Source: VFMC01 sp044359565
GTDB taxonomy: Bacteria; Actinomycetota; Acidimicrobiia; Acidimicrobiales; Ilumatobacteraceae
Direction: 5' to 3'
DNA: 64,000 nucleotides
Assembly: GCA_044359565.1 (NCBI GenBank)
Contig: JBIKLX010000002.1
Coordinates: 1 to 64,000 of the forward strand
Shown: piece by piece, positions 33,706 to 42,475 of the stretch
Layout: the number at the start of each line of letters is the position of its first letter
Numbering within the stretch: position 1 is the first letter of the stretch
The notes under the pieces: model-generated
Told to the model about the DNA's origin: nothing
Seen by the model: only the letters and a program-made list of their open reading frames with translations
Database searches by the model: none
Translations under genes and position numbers: made by a program

Positions 33706-35138
33706 GCTCCTGCTCCGATCGGCACGTTCGCTCTCGCAGTCGGCTCCTGAGCCGCGCCGCTACGCCGCTCGGGCGGCAGCGGCAGACAGGGCAGCAGGAG
33801 CAAGAGGGGTAACAACAGCGACTTCTGGCGGGTGAGGATCCCGAGATTGGCAAAGCTCGTGTAGACGAGGCCACCCATGAAGAGCACCACCATCGAATAG
33901 GTGATGTAGGGGATGCGCACCACCGATCGACGAAGGCCGCGCAGCGGTCGCCACCAGTACGCGCACATACCCAGGAGCACCGACATCTCTGCGGCCGAGA
34001 TGAGTTGGAACAAACCCCTCGCCTCGAACGGCAACGGGCGTGTCAGGGTGCGCACGGCGGCGTACGGCCACATCAGCGGATTGGTGATCGAGGGCGGCTG
34101 GAAACTCGATCCGCCGATCTCGGAGCGACGCGTCGTCTCCTCCAGAATCGCCGTGACCCCCCCTACGCCACCGCTGGCTTCCTCACCATCGGTGTTGGAC
34201 GGCTCGAGGAAGGTGAGGGCGAGCGAGGCGACGAACACGACGGCGACGAGCGCGACGGAGATGGTGAGGAAGAGCACGAATCGGTTGCGCTTGGGCGCAC
34301 CGTCAGCGTCGGCAGTGGCCGGCCGGCGGAAGGCGACCATCAGGCCGGGGAGCACACCCGCGATGAAGACGCCGGCAATATGTGGACGAATGAAGCCGAC
34401 GAAGCCGAAGCCGATCAACGTCAGCAGCAGGCCTCGTAGGAATCCGCCCCGCTCGAACAGCCGAGCCACACCGAGCGACCCGAGCCCGAGACCCAAGATC
34501 ATCAGTGATTCCTTGCCGAGCGAGGCGGGCCAGTAGACGACGCTGGGCATCAGGACGCACAGCCAGGCGTAACGGCGCTGCGCCAGCCCAGGCACCGACA
34601 CGCAGGCGGCCTTGATGAAACACATCACACCGACGTACCCGAACCAGGCGAACACCACGTAGGCGGCGAGTTGGCTGGTGCCGATGAACGAATACACGAG
34701 GCCGGCCACACCGTCGACGAACACGGTGTTCGAACCTGAGGGGACCAGCGCCCACACATCGATCTGTCTCGACCAGAACAGACCGGCTTTCAGCGAGCCG
34801 GCGTCGTGGTAACGCACCGAGTCGGACGCGCCGCCGTACGCAGTGAAGGCGACCCAGTACCGCGCCATCGACCCAGCCACCTTGACGACGAATCCCACCG
34901 CGATCGCCGCCACCACGGGTTGGAGTGCACCGGTGAACATGCGGCGGGCCAGCAGGATCGTCGCCAGCGTGAGCAGCGGGGCATAGATCAGGGCACCCCA
35001 GAGATCCCAACTGAGGTTCGACATGGCCCAACTGATGACGACCAGGTACAGCGCTGCACCACCGACCATCAGCGGACCGGCCGGCGCGATCGAGCGAATC
35101 GCCTCAGGCACCGCCAAGCGCACGTGCCGCTGTTTCAT
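33702..35138 (-). CDS. Wzy-like polysaccharide polymerase/membrane protein
   Basis: A 478-residue integral membrane protein with about ten hydrophobic segments. They include LMVGGAALYLVVISWAM, LIYAPLLTLATILLA, VVAAIAVGFVVKVAGSM, LAAYVVFAWFGYVGVMCFI and a C-terminal YSMVVLFMGGLVYTSFANLG. A large loop falls near residues 285-345. The topology and its place between the Wzz-kinase and epimerase genes suggest a Wzy-type polymerase joining lipid-linked repeats on the outer membrane face. Sequence motifs of this family are too weak to be sure. Coupling to both neighbours is by 4-bp overlaps. Confidence 0.65.
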   Translation of the reverse strand: MKQRHVRLAVPEAIRSIAPAGPLMVGGAALYLVVISWAMSNLSWDLWGALIYAPLLTLATILLARRMFTGALQPVVAAIAVGFVVKVAGSMARYWVAFTAYGGASDSVRYHDAGSLKAGLFWSRQIDVWALVPSGSNTVFVDGVAGLVYSFIGTSQLAAYVVFAWFGYVGVMCFIKAACVSVPGLAQRRYAWLCVLMPSVVYWPASLGKESLMILGLGLGSLGVARLFERGGFLRGLLLTLIGFGFVGFIRPHIAGVFIAGVLPGLMVAFRRPATADADGAPKRNRFVLFLTISVALVAVVFVASLALTFLEPSNTDGEEASGGVGGVTAILEETTRRSEIGGSSFQPPSITNPLMWPYAAVRTLTRPLPFEARGLFQLISAAEMSVLLGMCAYWWRPLRGLRRSVVRIPYITYSMVVLFMGGLVYTSFANLGILTRQKSLLLPLLLLLPCLPLPPERRSGAAQEPTARANVPIGAGA

Positions 35139-36868
35139 CCCTTGGGCTCGGCCGGCGCAGCGAACAAGTCCTCGAGCCCGGTCAGTTCGATCGGCAATGG
35201 CGGCGGCGCGGACACCAGTTGGCGGTACTGCTCACGACGTCCCCAGCGCCAGCCACTGGGGACGGGTACCTGATCGCTCTGCGGAACGGCCCCGCCGGGT
35301 GATCGCTGGGCGCCGCTCACCTGCTGGTAGCCATCGTCATAGCCGCGATTCACGGCACGGCCACCGACCGCCACCAGCAGCAGCGGTGCCGTGGTGAGGT
35401 CGCGAAGGATGGCCAGCGTGCTCTCGGCCGACGAGATGCTGGTCTCACCCAGACGCAACACGACGACGACCACATCGGCCAGCGGCACGAGTTCGAGCAC
35501 CTCGGCGGTGGCCGACACCGGCGAACTGTCGATCACGATGGCTTCGGCCTCACGAGCGAGCTGCGGAATCATCGCCGCGGTGCGACGGGCCAGCTCGCCG
35601 GCAGGCCCGATGGTGCCCAGGTCGAACACCGACAGATTGGGGATCGGTGTCGGACGCAGCACCCGGCCCGGAGGGACCCAGCCGAGATCTTCGAGCTCCC
35701 ACGGGAGCGGAGCCAGTTCGGCGCCGCAGAGCCGCTGAGACAACTTCGGCCGGCGGAAGTCGGTGTTCACCGCCACGGTGTTCATGCCGATCTCGGCGAA
35801 CGAGGCGGCGAGATTGGCAGTGAGCGACGTCTTGCCCTCGCCGGGACCGGGCGACACCACCAGGGTCACTCGGGCACGATCGACAATGGGAAGCGAGCCG
35901 TGCACGAAACCGACCACGTTGCGCACGGTTCGGTAGGCATCGGCCAGCGGATCGTGCTGCAGACTGTCGAGCACCCGGGCGAGGCGGGCGTCGTCGCGGA
36001 CGAACGGCAACTCGACGCGCACCCGCAGTCCGGTGATCTCCTCCGCCTGCTCTCGGCTGCGCAGGCGGCGGTCGATTCGGCCCAGCACGACGGCCGACCC
36101 GAGCCCCAGGGTTGCCCCGACGAGCGCACCGAGCAGCCCGCGCATCGATCGTGAGTTCGGGGCCGACAGACCACCGGCAACGACAGGGACCGCCTGGGCC
36201 GATTGGAGCGGCGTCAGCAACTCGCTCGAGGTGGCGGCGGTCAGCTTGGTCTTCTGCTCGAACGCCAGCTGGTACTGGCCTTGCACAGCTGCGAGTTCAG
36301 CGAGTCTCGCGCGATCGGTCTCGTCGTCGCCGATGGCGGCCTGCTTCTCGTCGAGTTCGGCCTTCAGCTCGTCGACCCTCTTGGCCCACTGCTGCAGCAA
36401 CGTCTCGTTCCACTGCACTTGTCGCTCAGCGAGGAAGGCGGCCGTCTCGGTGGCGAAGCCATCGGCGATGGAGACCGCCAACTCGGGCGTCGGCTGTGAG
36501 GTGCGGAACACCAAGGCTCCGGTCTCGTCGTCGAAGAAGACCTCCACCGTGCTGGCCAACTCGGCGGGCGACCCGGTCCAACCGATCTTGGCAGCCACAC
36601 GCTTCGGGACCTCACCGGTGGTGGCGAACAGCGAGTACTGCGCTGCGGCGACCCCTTCGTTGGCGGTTCCGCCACCAGGTGTTGCCGGTTGGGCCACCTG
36701 GGTGGCCAGCATCGTGTTGGTTGCATTCCAGCCTGCGATCACCGAGTTGGCCTCGACCTTCGCCGGACTGGGGAGCGCTCCGAGCGCGGCTCCGAGCGCG
36801 GTCATGCCCACCACGATCTTCCAGCGGCTCCGGGCCGCTTCGAGCGCAGACTGTTTTTTCACCGCCAC
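35135..36868 (-). CDS. Wzz-type chain-length regulator fused to BY-kinase (CpsD-like)
   Basis: A 577-residue membrane protein. A first transmembrane helix (WKIVVGMTALGAALGAL, about residues 16-32) and a second (SMRGLLGALVGATLGLGSAVVLG, about 245-268) bracket an extracytoplasmic coiled-coil region. The C-terminal cytoplasmic kinase has Walker A SPGPGEGKTS (Lys346), Walker A' VNTDFRRPKL and Walker B-like AIVIDSSPV. The last 80 residues hold only scattered tyrosines (GYDDGYQQ, EQYRQL), fewer than classical Wzc clusters. GTG 36868 has GAGG upstream. It starts the kinase-polymerase-epimerase operon and faces the GT4-GNAT gene across 107 bp. Confidence 0.86.
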   Translation of the reverse strand: MAVKKQSALEAARSRWKIVVGMTALGAALGALPSPAKVEANSVIAGWNATNTMLATQVAQPATPGGGTANEGVAAAQYSLFATTGEVPKRVAAKIGWTGSPAELASTVEVFFDDETGALVFRTSQPTPELAVSIADGFATETAAFLAERQVQWNETLLQQWAKRVDELKAELDEKQAAIGDDETDRARLAELAAVQGQYQLAFEQKTKLTAATSSELLTPLQSAQAVPVVAGGLSAPNSRSMRGLLGALVGATLGLGSAVVLGRIDRRLRSREQAEEITGLRVRVELPFVRDDARLARVLDSLQHDPLADAYRTVRNVVGFVHGSLPIVDRARVTLVVSPGPGEGKTSLTANLAASFAEIGMNTVAVNTDFRRPKLSQRLCGAELAPLPWELEDLGWVPPGRVLRPTPIPNLSVFDLGTIGPAGELARRTAAMIPQLAREAEAIVIDSSPVSATAEVLELVPLADVVVVVLRLGETSISSAESTLAILRDLTTAPLLLVAVGGRAVNRGYDDGYQQVSGAQRSPGGAVPQSDQVPVPSGWRWGRREQYRQLVSAPPPLPIELTGLEDLFAAPAEPKG

Positions 36869-36975
36869 CCCGACCTCGTCACGGAAGAAAACCTATCTAT
36901 TCGGGGGGTCTGCGACCCGTCGCGACTCTGTACTGTGCCGTTTGCCCCACTCCGGCGCACGGTAGCGTCGTGTTC

Positions 36976-39165
36976 GTGGCGGTTCGGGTGCTGTGGGTGA
37001 TCAAGGGGCTCGGCCCTGGTGGTGCAGAACACCTGCTCACCGAGACGGCGGGAACCATCGACCCGGCACGTGCCGAGGTGACCTGTGCCTATGTCCTGCC
37101 CTTCAAGGATCACCTCGTCGACGGCCTCGAGCAGGCTGGGGTGCGCACGGTGTGCGTCGGCCCTTCGTCTCAGGGCGGTAGCGACATCGGCTGGCCCTTC
37201 CGGCTCGCCCGACTGGTGCGCAGCGGCGACTGGGACGTGGTGCACATGCACTCTCCCCTGCCGGCGTCGGTCGCTCGCGTCGCGGCCTGGTCGGTGCGTG
37301 GCTCGCGGCCACAGGTGATCACCACCGAGCACAATGCCTGGGGCACCTTCCAGTGGGGCACCCGACTCCTCAACCGGCTGACGATCCGTCGCGACCGGAA
37401 CGTGTTCGCGGTGAGCGATGAAGTACTCGCGTCGATCAAGGGTGCCACACGGAAGCGGGCCGTCACCCTCCGCCACGGCATCGACATCGGCAAGGCGGCG
37501 GCGTTCGCCCGAGACCGTGAGGAGGTGCGCGCTGAACTCGGGATCCAACCTGACGAACTCGTCATCGGAATCGTCGCCAACTTCCGCCCGCAGAAGGACT
37601 ACCCCTCACTCGTCCGCGCCGCACGTCTGTTGCTCGACAGCGGCACCGTGGCCAGATGGGTCGTGGTGGGCCAGGGACCGCTCGAGGCCGAGATCCGATC
37701 ACTCGCTGCTACCAGCGGCCTTGCCGACGCGATGCTGTTCACCGGGTTCCGACCCGATGCACAACGGGTGATGTCGGGGTTCGATGTCTTCACACTGTCG
37801 TCGGTGTTCGAAGGGCTGCCTGTCGCGCTGATGGAGGCCTGCGCGCTCGGCCTGCCGGTCGCTGCCACAGCAGTGGGCGGCATTGCCGAGTCACTCCGCG
37901 ACGGAGTCGACGCGATGCTCGTCCCACCCGGCGATCCCACTGCGCTGGCCCACGCATGGCAGCGCCTCGCCGACGATCCGGCGTTGCGGAGCCATTTCGC
38001 CGCCGCGGCCCGGAACAAGGCCACCGAGTTCGACGCCGACCGGGTGACCGAGACCTTGATGGCCGCCTACGACGCTGCTGCGGCAGCAGGTGGGGCCGCC
38101 CCAGCGGCAGCACCACTCGGCGATGGCACGACGGGCCGGGCCGACGCCAAGGCGACAGCCCCGTCGAAGTCGGCACGCACACGTGCCCCTGCACTCGACA
38201 TCCGGCCCGCCACCGCCGACGACCGCGAGGCGGTGCTGGCGCTGATGCAGCGCACGCTCGGCTGGGACAGCGACCCCCGATTCGCCAACCTCTTCAGCTG
38301 GAAGCACGAGCGCAACGTCTTCGGCCCCTCACCAGCATGGGTAGCGATCGACGACGGCCGAGTCGTCGCCGTGCGGCTGTTCATGCGCTGGGAGTTCCAA
38401 CGCAACGGCGAGGTGTTGCGCGCTGTCCGCGCCGTCGACACCGCCACCGATCCCGACTACCAAGGGCGCGGGCTCTTCACCGCGCTCACGCTCCGCGGCC
38501 TCGACGAACTCCGTGCCGAAGGGGTCGACCTGGTGTTCAACACCCCGAACGACCAGAGCCGACCCGGCTATCTGAAGATGGGGTGGCGCGAGGTCGGACG
38601 CCTGCCCGCAGTCGTCCGCCCACGGGGTATCACATCGCTTGCAAAGATCGCCCGGGCCCGAGTTCCCGCCGACCTGTGGTCGCAACCGATCGACGTGGGC
38701 ACTCCCTTCGACCAGTGGGCCGAGCGCCACCGAGGCGACACCATGGCGTGGCGACGGGGCGAGGCTGCGACCGCACGAACACTCTCGACCCACACCGACG
38801 TCGGTGCCGACGGGGGCGAGGCCTTCTACCGCTGGCGCTTCGGCACCGATCTGCTGCACTACCGGGTCGTCGAACACGACGACGGAGCCGTAGTGGTTCG
38901 GGCCCGTCGACGCGGACCGGCGCTCGAACTCGTGCACGTGGCATCGCTCGGCCTCGATACCGCAGGGGCTGATCGGGCGATGGCTCGGGTGGTACGGGCC
39001 GCCGGCGCCGATCATGCCATCCGCCTCGGCGGTGCCCGACTGCTGCACGGTCAGGTACCGCTCCCCGGTGGTGGCCCCGTACTCACCTGGCGAACCGTCA
39101 CCCGGCCGGGCATGCCACCGCTCGCCAACTGGGCGCTCACCATGGGCGATATCGAACTGTTCTGA
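36976..39165 (+). CDS. Fusion of GT4 glycosyltransferase and GNAT acetyltransferase
   Basis: A 729-residue two-enzyme protein. Residues 1-365 are a GT-B glycosyltransferase (VLWVIKGLGPGGAEHLL; VVHMHSPLPASVARVA; GIVANFRPQKDYPSLVRAARLL; donor site SSVFEGLPVALMEACALGLPVAATAVGGI). An Ala/Pro-rich linker spans about 366-400. Residues 402-729 hold a GNAT domain (LDIRPATADDREAVLALM; acetyl-CoA loop VDTATDPDYQGRGLFTALT) plus a further 150-residue C-terminal part, as in two-domain GNATs. GTG 36976 is chosen; GTG 36970 is equally possible. It may glycosylate and then N- or O-acylate the repeat unit. The two domains are in one uninterrupted frame. Confidence 0.84.
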   Translation: MAVRVLWVIKGLGPGGAEHLLTETAGTIDPARAEVTCAYVLPFKDHLVDGLEQAGVRTVCVGPSSQGGSDIGWPFRLARLVRSGDWDVVHMHSPLPASVARVAAWSVRGSRPQVITTEHNAWGTFQWGTRLLNRLTIRRDRNVFAVSDEVLASIKGATRKRAVTLRHGIDIGKAAAFARDREEVRAELGIQPDELVIGIVANFRPQKDYPSLVRAARLLLDSGTVARWVVVGQGPLEAEIRSLAATSGLADAMLFTGFRPDAQRVMSGFDVFTLSSVFEGLPVALMEACALGLPVAATAVGGIAESLRDGVDAMLVPPGDPTALAHAWQRLADDPALRSHFAAAARNKATEFDADRVTETLMAAYDAAAAAGGAAPAAAPLGDGTTGRADAKATAPSKSARTRAPALDIRPATADDREAVLALMQRTLGWDSDPRFANLFSWKHERNVFGPSPAWVAIDDGRVVAVRLFMRWEFQRNGEVLRAVRAVDTATDPDYQGRGLFTALTLRGLDELRAEGVDLVFNTPNDQSRPGYLKMGWREVGRLPAVVRPRGITSLAKIARARVPADLWSQPIDVGTPFDQWAERHRGDTMAWRRGEAATARTLSTHTDVGADGGEAFYRWRFGTDLLHYRVVEHDDGAVVVRARRRGPALELVHVASLGLDTAGADRAMARVVRAAGADHAIRLGGARLLHGQVPLPGGGPVLTWRTVTRPGMPPLANWALTMGDIELF

Positions 39166-39177
39166 AAGCTGGGCGAG

Positions 39178-40242
39178 ATGCGCGTACTGCAGGTGATCAC
39201 CGACCGCGATCGGCGCGGCGCGCAGGTGTTCGCCGTCGACCTCGAAGCAGCCTTGCGCCTGCTCGGCCACGAGGTGAACACGGTGGCGCTCGCACCTGGA
39301 ACGCGTAGTGCCCGACTCGATGTGCCGGTTCTGGGCGAGCATGCCCGCGGGATGTCGACGCTCCGCGCGCTCCGTCGGCACATGGGCGAAGCCGACATCA
39401 CTGTGGCGCACGGGTCATCGACCCTGCTCGCCTGCGCCCTGGCCGGGATCGGCCGCGGTCGCCCGTTCGTGTACCGCCAGATCAGCAACTCGCGATACTG
39501 GGCCCCCACGTGGTGGCGTCGGCTCCGGGTTGCCACCTACCTGCGCGCTCCGCGACGCGTCGTAGCCCTGTCGACCGCAGCGGCCAGCGACCTGACCGAG
39601 TACCTGCACGTTCCGGCAAGCCGGATCGACGTCGTCGCCAACGGTGTCGCGCGCGGTTCCTTCCGGCCGGCGACTGCCGAAGCACGCGCCGCGGCTCGCA
39701 CTGCACTTGGCCTCCCGCACGATGCCTTCGTCGTGCTCTGCATCGGTGCTCTCACCCCGGAGAAGGGCACCCACGTCGCGGTCGAAGCCGCCGCGTCGGC
39801 CGAATGCCATCTGATGATCGTGGGCGGCGGGCCAGATCGCGAACGGATCGAGGCCCTGGCTGCGGCCACAGCACCGGGTCGGGTGCACATCCTCGGCGAC
39901 CTCTCCGACGTGCTGCCCGCCTACTGCGCGGCCGACGCCGTGGTACTGCCCAGTTTCAGTGAGTCGATGCCGGCCACGCTGATCGAAGCGGGGCTGTGCG
40001 GTCTCGCGGCGGTCAGCACGCCCGTCGGCTCGACCACCGACATCGTGCTGCACGAGCGCACCGGCCTCATCGTCCCGGTCGACGATGTCGCTGCCACTGC
40101 TGCCGCCTTCGAACGGCTGCACAACGATCCTGTGCTGCGAACCGCGCTCGGCAACGCAGCCGAGCAACACTGCGCGGCGACGTTCGAGATCGGCGTCGTG
40201 GCGAACGGCTGGCAGGCAACGCTCGAACGAGCGTTGCGCTAG
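39178..40242 (+). CDS. Glycosyltransferase family 4
   Basis: A 354-residue GT-B glycosyltransferase starting 12 bp after the fusion gene. The N-terminus reads VLQVITDRDRRGAQVFAVDL. The hinge-side motif LCIGALTPEKGTHVAVEAAASAE and the donor-binding PSFSESMPATLIEAGLCGLAAVSTPVGS are family features, with the second Glu of the EX7E-like motif preserved. It would add another sugar to the lipid-linked repeat. It ends 3 bp from the convergent asparagine synthetase gene. Confidence 0.9.
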   Translation: MRVLQVITDRDRRGAQVFAVDLEAALRLLGHEVNTVALAPGTRSARLDVPVLGEHARGMSTLRALRRHMGEADITVAHGSSTLLACALAGIGRGRPFVYRQISNSRYWAPTWWRRLRVATYLRAPRRVVALSTAAASDLTEYLHVPASRIDVVANGVARGSFRPATAEARAAARTALGLPHDAFVVLCIGALTPEKGTHVAVEAAASAECHLMIVGGGPDRERIEALAAATAPGRVHILGDLSDVLPAYCAADAVVLPSFSESMPATLIEAGLCGLAAVSTPVGSTTDIVLHERTGLIVPVDDVAATAAAFERLHNDPVLRTALGNAAEQHCAATFEIGVVANGWQATLERALR

Positions 40243-40245
40243 CCA

Positions 40246-42198
40246 CTACTGCTCGCGCAGCCAGCTCTCGAGCATCAGCACCGACCACAGGCGATAGTCG
40301 AAGTTGCGCGTGCCGGCGAGATGCTCGGACCACGTCCGACGAAGGGCGTCGCCCGACAGCCAGCCGTGCTCGACCGCGGACGACGACGTGATCAGGTCGC
40401 CCGCCCAGTCGCGCAACGGACCTCGCAGCCATGCTGCCAGCGGCGGGTCGAACCCCATCTTCGGTCGGTCGGTGATCGCCGGGGGCACCATCCCCGCCAG
40501 CACCTCACGGAGCACCAACTTGCCCACCCCGCCAGCTGTCTTGAGTGCCAGCGGTTGACGCCACGACCACTCCACGAGCCGATGATCGAGCAGCGGGGCC
40601 CGCACCTCGAGGGCTGCTGCCATGCTCGCCCGGTCGACCTTCGCCAGCATCTGGTCGGGCAACACCACCGCAGTGTCGGCGAGCACCAGTTCCTCGACAG
40701 GATCGAGCCCGGCGATCGACGGCCCGCAGGGCACGCTGCTGTGCCGCGCAACAGCGTCGAGCGGCACCGCGTCGGCTGGCCAGATCTGGGCGAGGCTGGC
40801 CCACAACCCCGTTTCGTCGGCACGCAGGACGGCGGCAGCCTTCTGCACCTTGTCGCCCCCGTTGGGAACACGGAGCCGCGGTGGCAGCGCCCGGCCGACC
40901 CCTGCCACGACGCGGTCGACCGTCGCCGGAGATGGCAGCAGAAGCGCGCGGGCTGCGACGTTGCGCACCGGTGCCGGCAGCGGCCGCACCCTGCGCCACA
41001 GCGAGTTGCCGAGCGCGTGCCGGTTGTAGCCGGCGAAGACCTCATCACCGCCGTCGCCTGCGAGGCACACGGTGAGCTGCTGCCGTGCAGCCCGGCACAG
41101 CATCAGGCTCGGCAACATCGACGGGTCGGCGAACGGTTCGTCCCACACCGTGGCGAGCTCGGGCACCGCAGCGAGCACCTCGGCGACCGGCATGTCGACG
41201 GTGGTGTGCGCAGTACCCAGATGGCGGGCCACCGATTCGGCATGGACGCTCTCGTCGAAGCCCACTTCGGGCATGCGGACCGTGAAGGTGCGCAGGCCCG
41301 ATCCGCCCATCGTCTGCTGGGCGAGTGCTGCGATGAGGCTGCTGTCGATACCTCCCGACAGGAACGAGCCGAGCGGTACGTCGCTCTCCATCCGGGTGGC
41401 GACTGCGTCGGCCAGCAGGGCACGCAGTTCCTCGGCTGCTGATGCCATGTCGACGTTCGCGGTAGGCCGCGCAGCGACAGCGCCGGCCACCACCTCGCCG
41501 AGATCCCACCAGGTGCGCTCGACCACCTTCGCGGCACCAGCATCGAGCCGGGCCTCGAGGAGGTGTCCCGGCGCCAACTGGTGGACACCGCGGTGGATCG
41601 TGCCTGGATGGGGAATGAAACCCCAGCGCAGCAGGGCACTCACAGCCGTCGGGTCGATCTCGGGCCGGAAGGTACCCAGCGCACGGAACGCCTTCAGTTC
41701 ACTGGCGAACCACAGGGCACCGTCGACGATGGTCCAGTACAGCGGCTTTTCGCCGAGCCGGTCGCGGGCCAGCACCAAACGCCGTTCGTGGCGATCCCAC
41801 GCGGCGAAGGCGAACATGCCGTTGGTGCGTTCCAGCGTGCGGTCGACACCCCATGTGTCGAGGGCTTCGACCAGGGTCTCGGTGTCGCCGTGACCTCGGA
41901 ACTGGCACCCTTCGGCGGCAAGGTCGGCGCGGAGCGCCCGGTGGTTGTAGATCTCGCCGTTGAAGGCGATCACCCACCGACCCGAGCGGCTGTGCATCGG
42001 CTGCGCACCGAGCGGGCTCAGGTCGATGACCGCCAGTCGCCGATGAGCGAGGCCGATGCCCGCGGCCGTGTCAGACCAGATGGCATGCGCGTCGGGACCG
42101 CGATGGGCCAGCGCGTGCTGCATCGCATCGAGAGCCCCGTCGAGCGGCAACGAACCGACATCGTGGCGAGCGGTCAGGCATCCAGCGATTCCACACAT
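40246..42198 (-). CDS. asnB: Asparagine synthetase (glutamine-hydrolysing)
   Basis: A 650-residue two-domain enzyme. Cys2 (MCGIAGCL) is the N-terminal glutaminase nucleophile; HRGPDAH, AFNGEIYNH and GDTETLVEAL complete that domain. The synthetase half has the P-loop FLSGGIDSSLIAAL, then CLAGDGGDEVFAGYNRH. Homologues in polysaccharide loci may amidate uronic acids rather than aspartate, so the physiological substrate is open. The 277 bp upstream, to the membrane-protein gene, show no element I recognise. Confidence 0.88.
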   Translation of the reverse strand: MCGIAGCLTARHDVGSLPLDGALDAMQHALAHRGPDAHAIWSDTAAGIGLAHRRLAVIDLSPLGAQPMHSRSGRWVIAFNGEIYNHRALRADLAAEGCQFRGHGDTETLVEALDTWGVDRTLERTNGMFAFAAWDRHERRLVLARDRLGEKPLYWTIVDGALWFASELKAFRALGTFRPEIDPTAVSALLRWGFIPHPGTIHRGVHQLAPGHLLEARLDAGAAKVVERTWWDLGEVVAGAVAARPTANVDMASAAEELRALLADAVATRMESDVPLGSFLSGGIDSSLIAALAQQTMGGSGLRTFTVRMPEVGFDESVHAESVARHLGTAHTTVDMPVAEVLAAVPELATVWDEPFADPSMLPSLMLCRAARQQLTVCLAGDGGDEVFAGYNRHALGNSLWRRVRPLPAPVRNVAARALLLPSPATVDRVVAGVGRALPPRLRVPNGGDKVQKAAAVLRADETGLWASLAQIWPADAVPLDAVARHSSVPCGPSIAGLDPVEELVLADTAVVLPDQMLAKVDRASMAAALEVRAPLLDHRLVEWSWRQPLALKTAGGVGKLVLREVLAGMVPPAITDRPKMGFDPPLAAWLRGPLRDWAGDLITSSSAVEHGWLSGDALRRTWSEHLAGTRNFDYRLWSVLMLESWLREQ

Positions 42199-42475
42199 CG
42201 TCGCTCGCCCTCAGCCCTCACCCGTGGCAGCGGCGAGCACTGCGAACCTGGCGCCCGGCTGACTCCTGACAGCAGCCGACCACCCGTCGGCATCGCCGGG
42301 TGTCGCGTGATCAATCTGGGCCTGGGTCTGCATCGATGTTCCGTTCCGCGCTCGGCGTTCGACGCCTGAGGGATTGCTGAATTCTTCCGCTGACCGTCCG
42401 GCGTTGCACCGACAGTTCCACACACCCGACCAGCACGGTCGTGCACGACCCGACCAGCAACGTCGGGCAACCGGC

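Noticed and set aside
36112..36975. In-frame N-terminal extension of the GT4-GNAT protein
   Set aside because: It is antisense to the Wzz-kinase gene and Arg/Ser-rich; the glycosyltransferase fold begins at VLWVIKG just after 36976.
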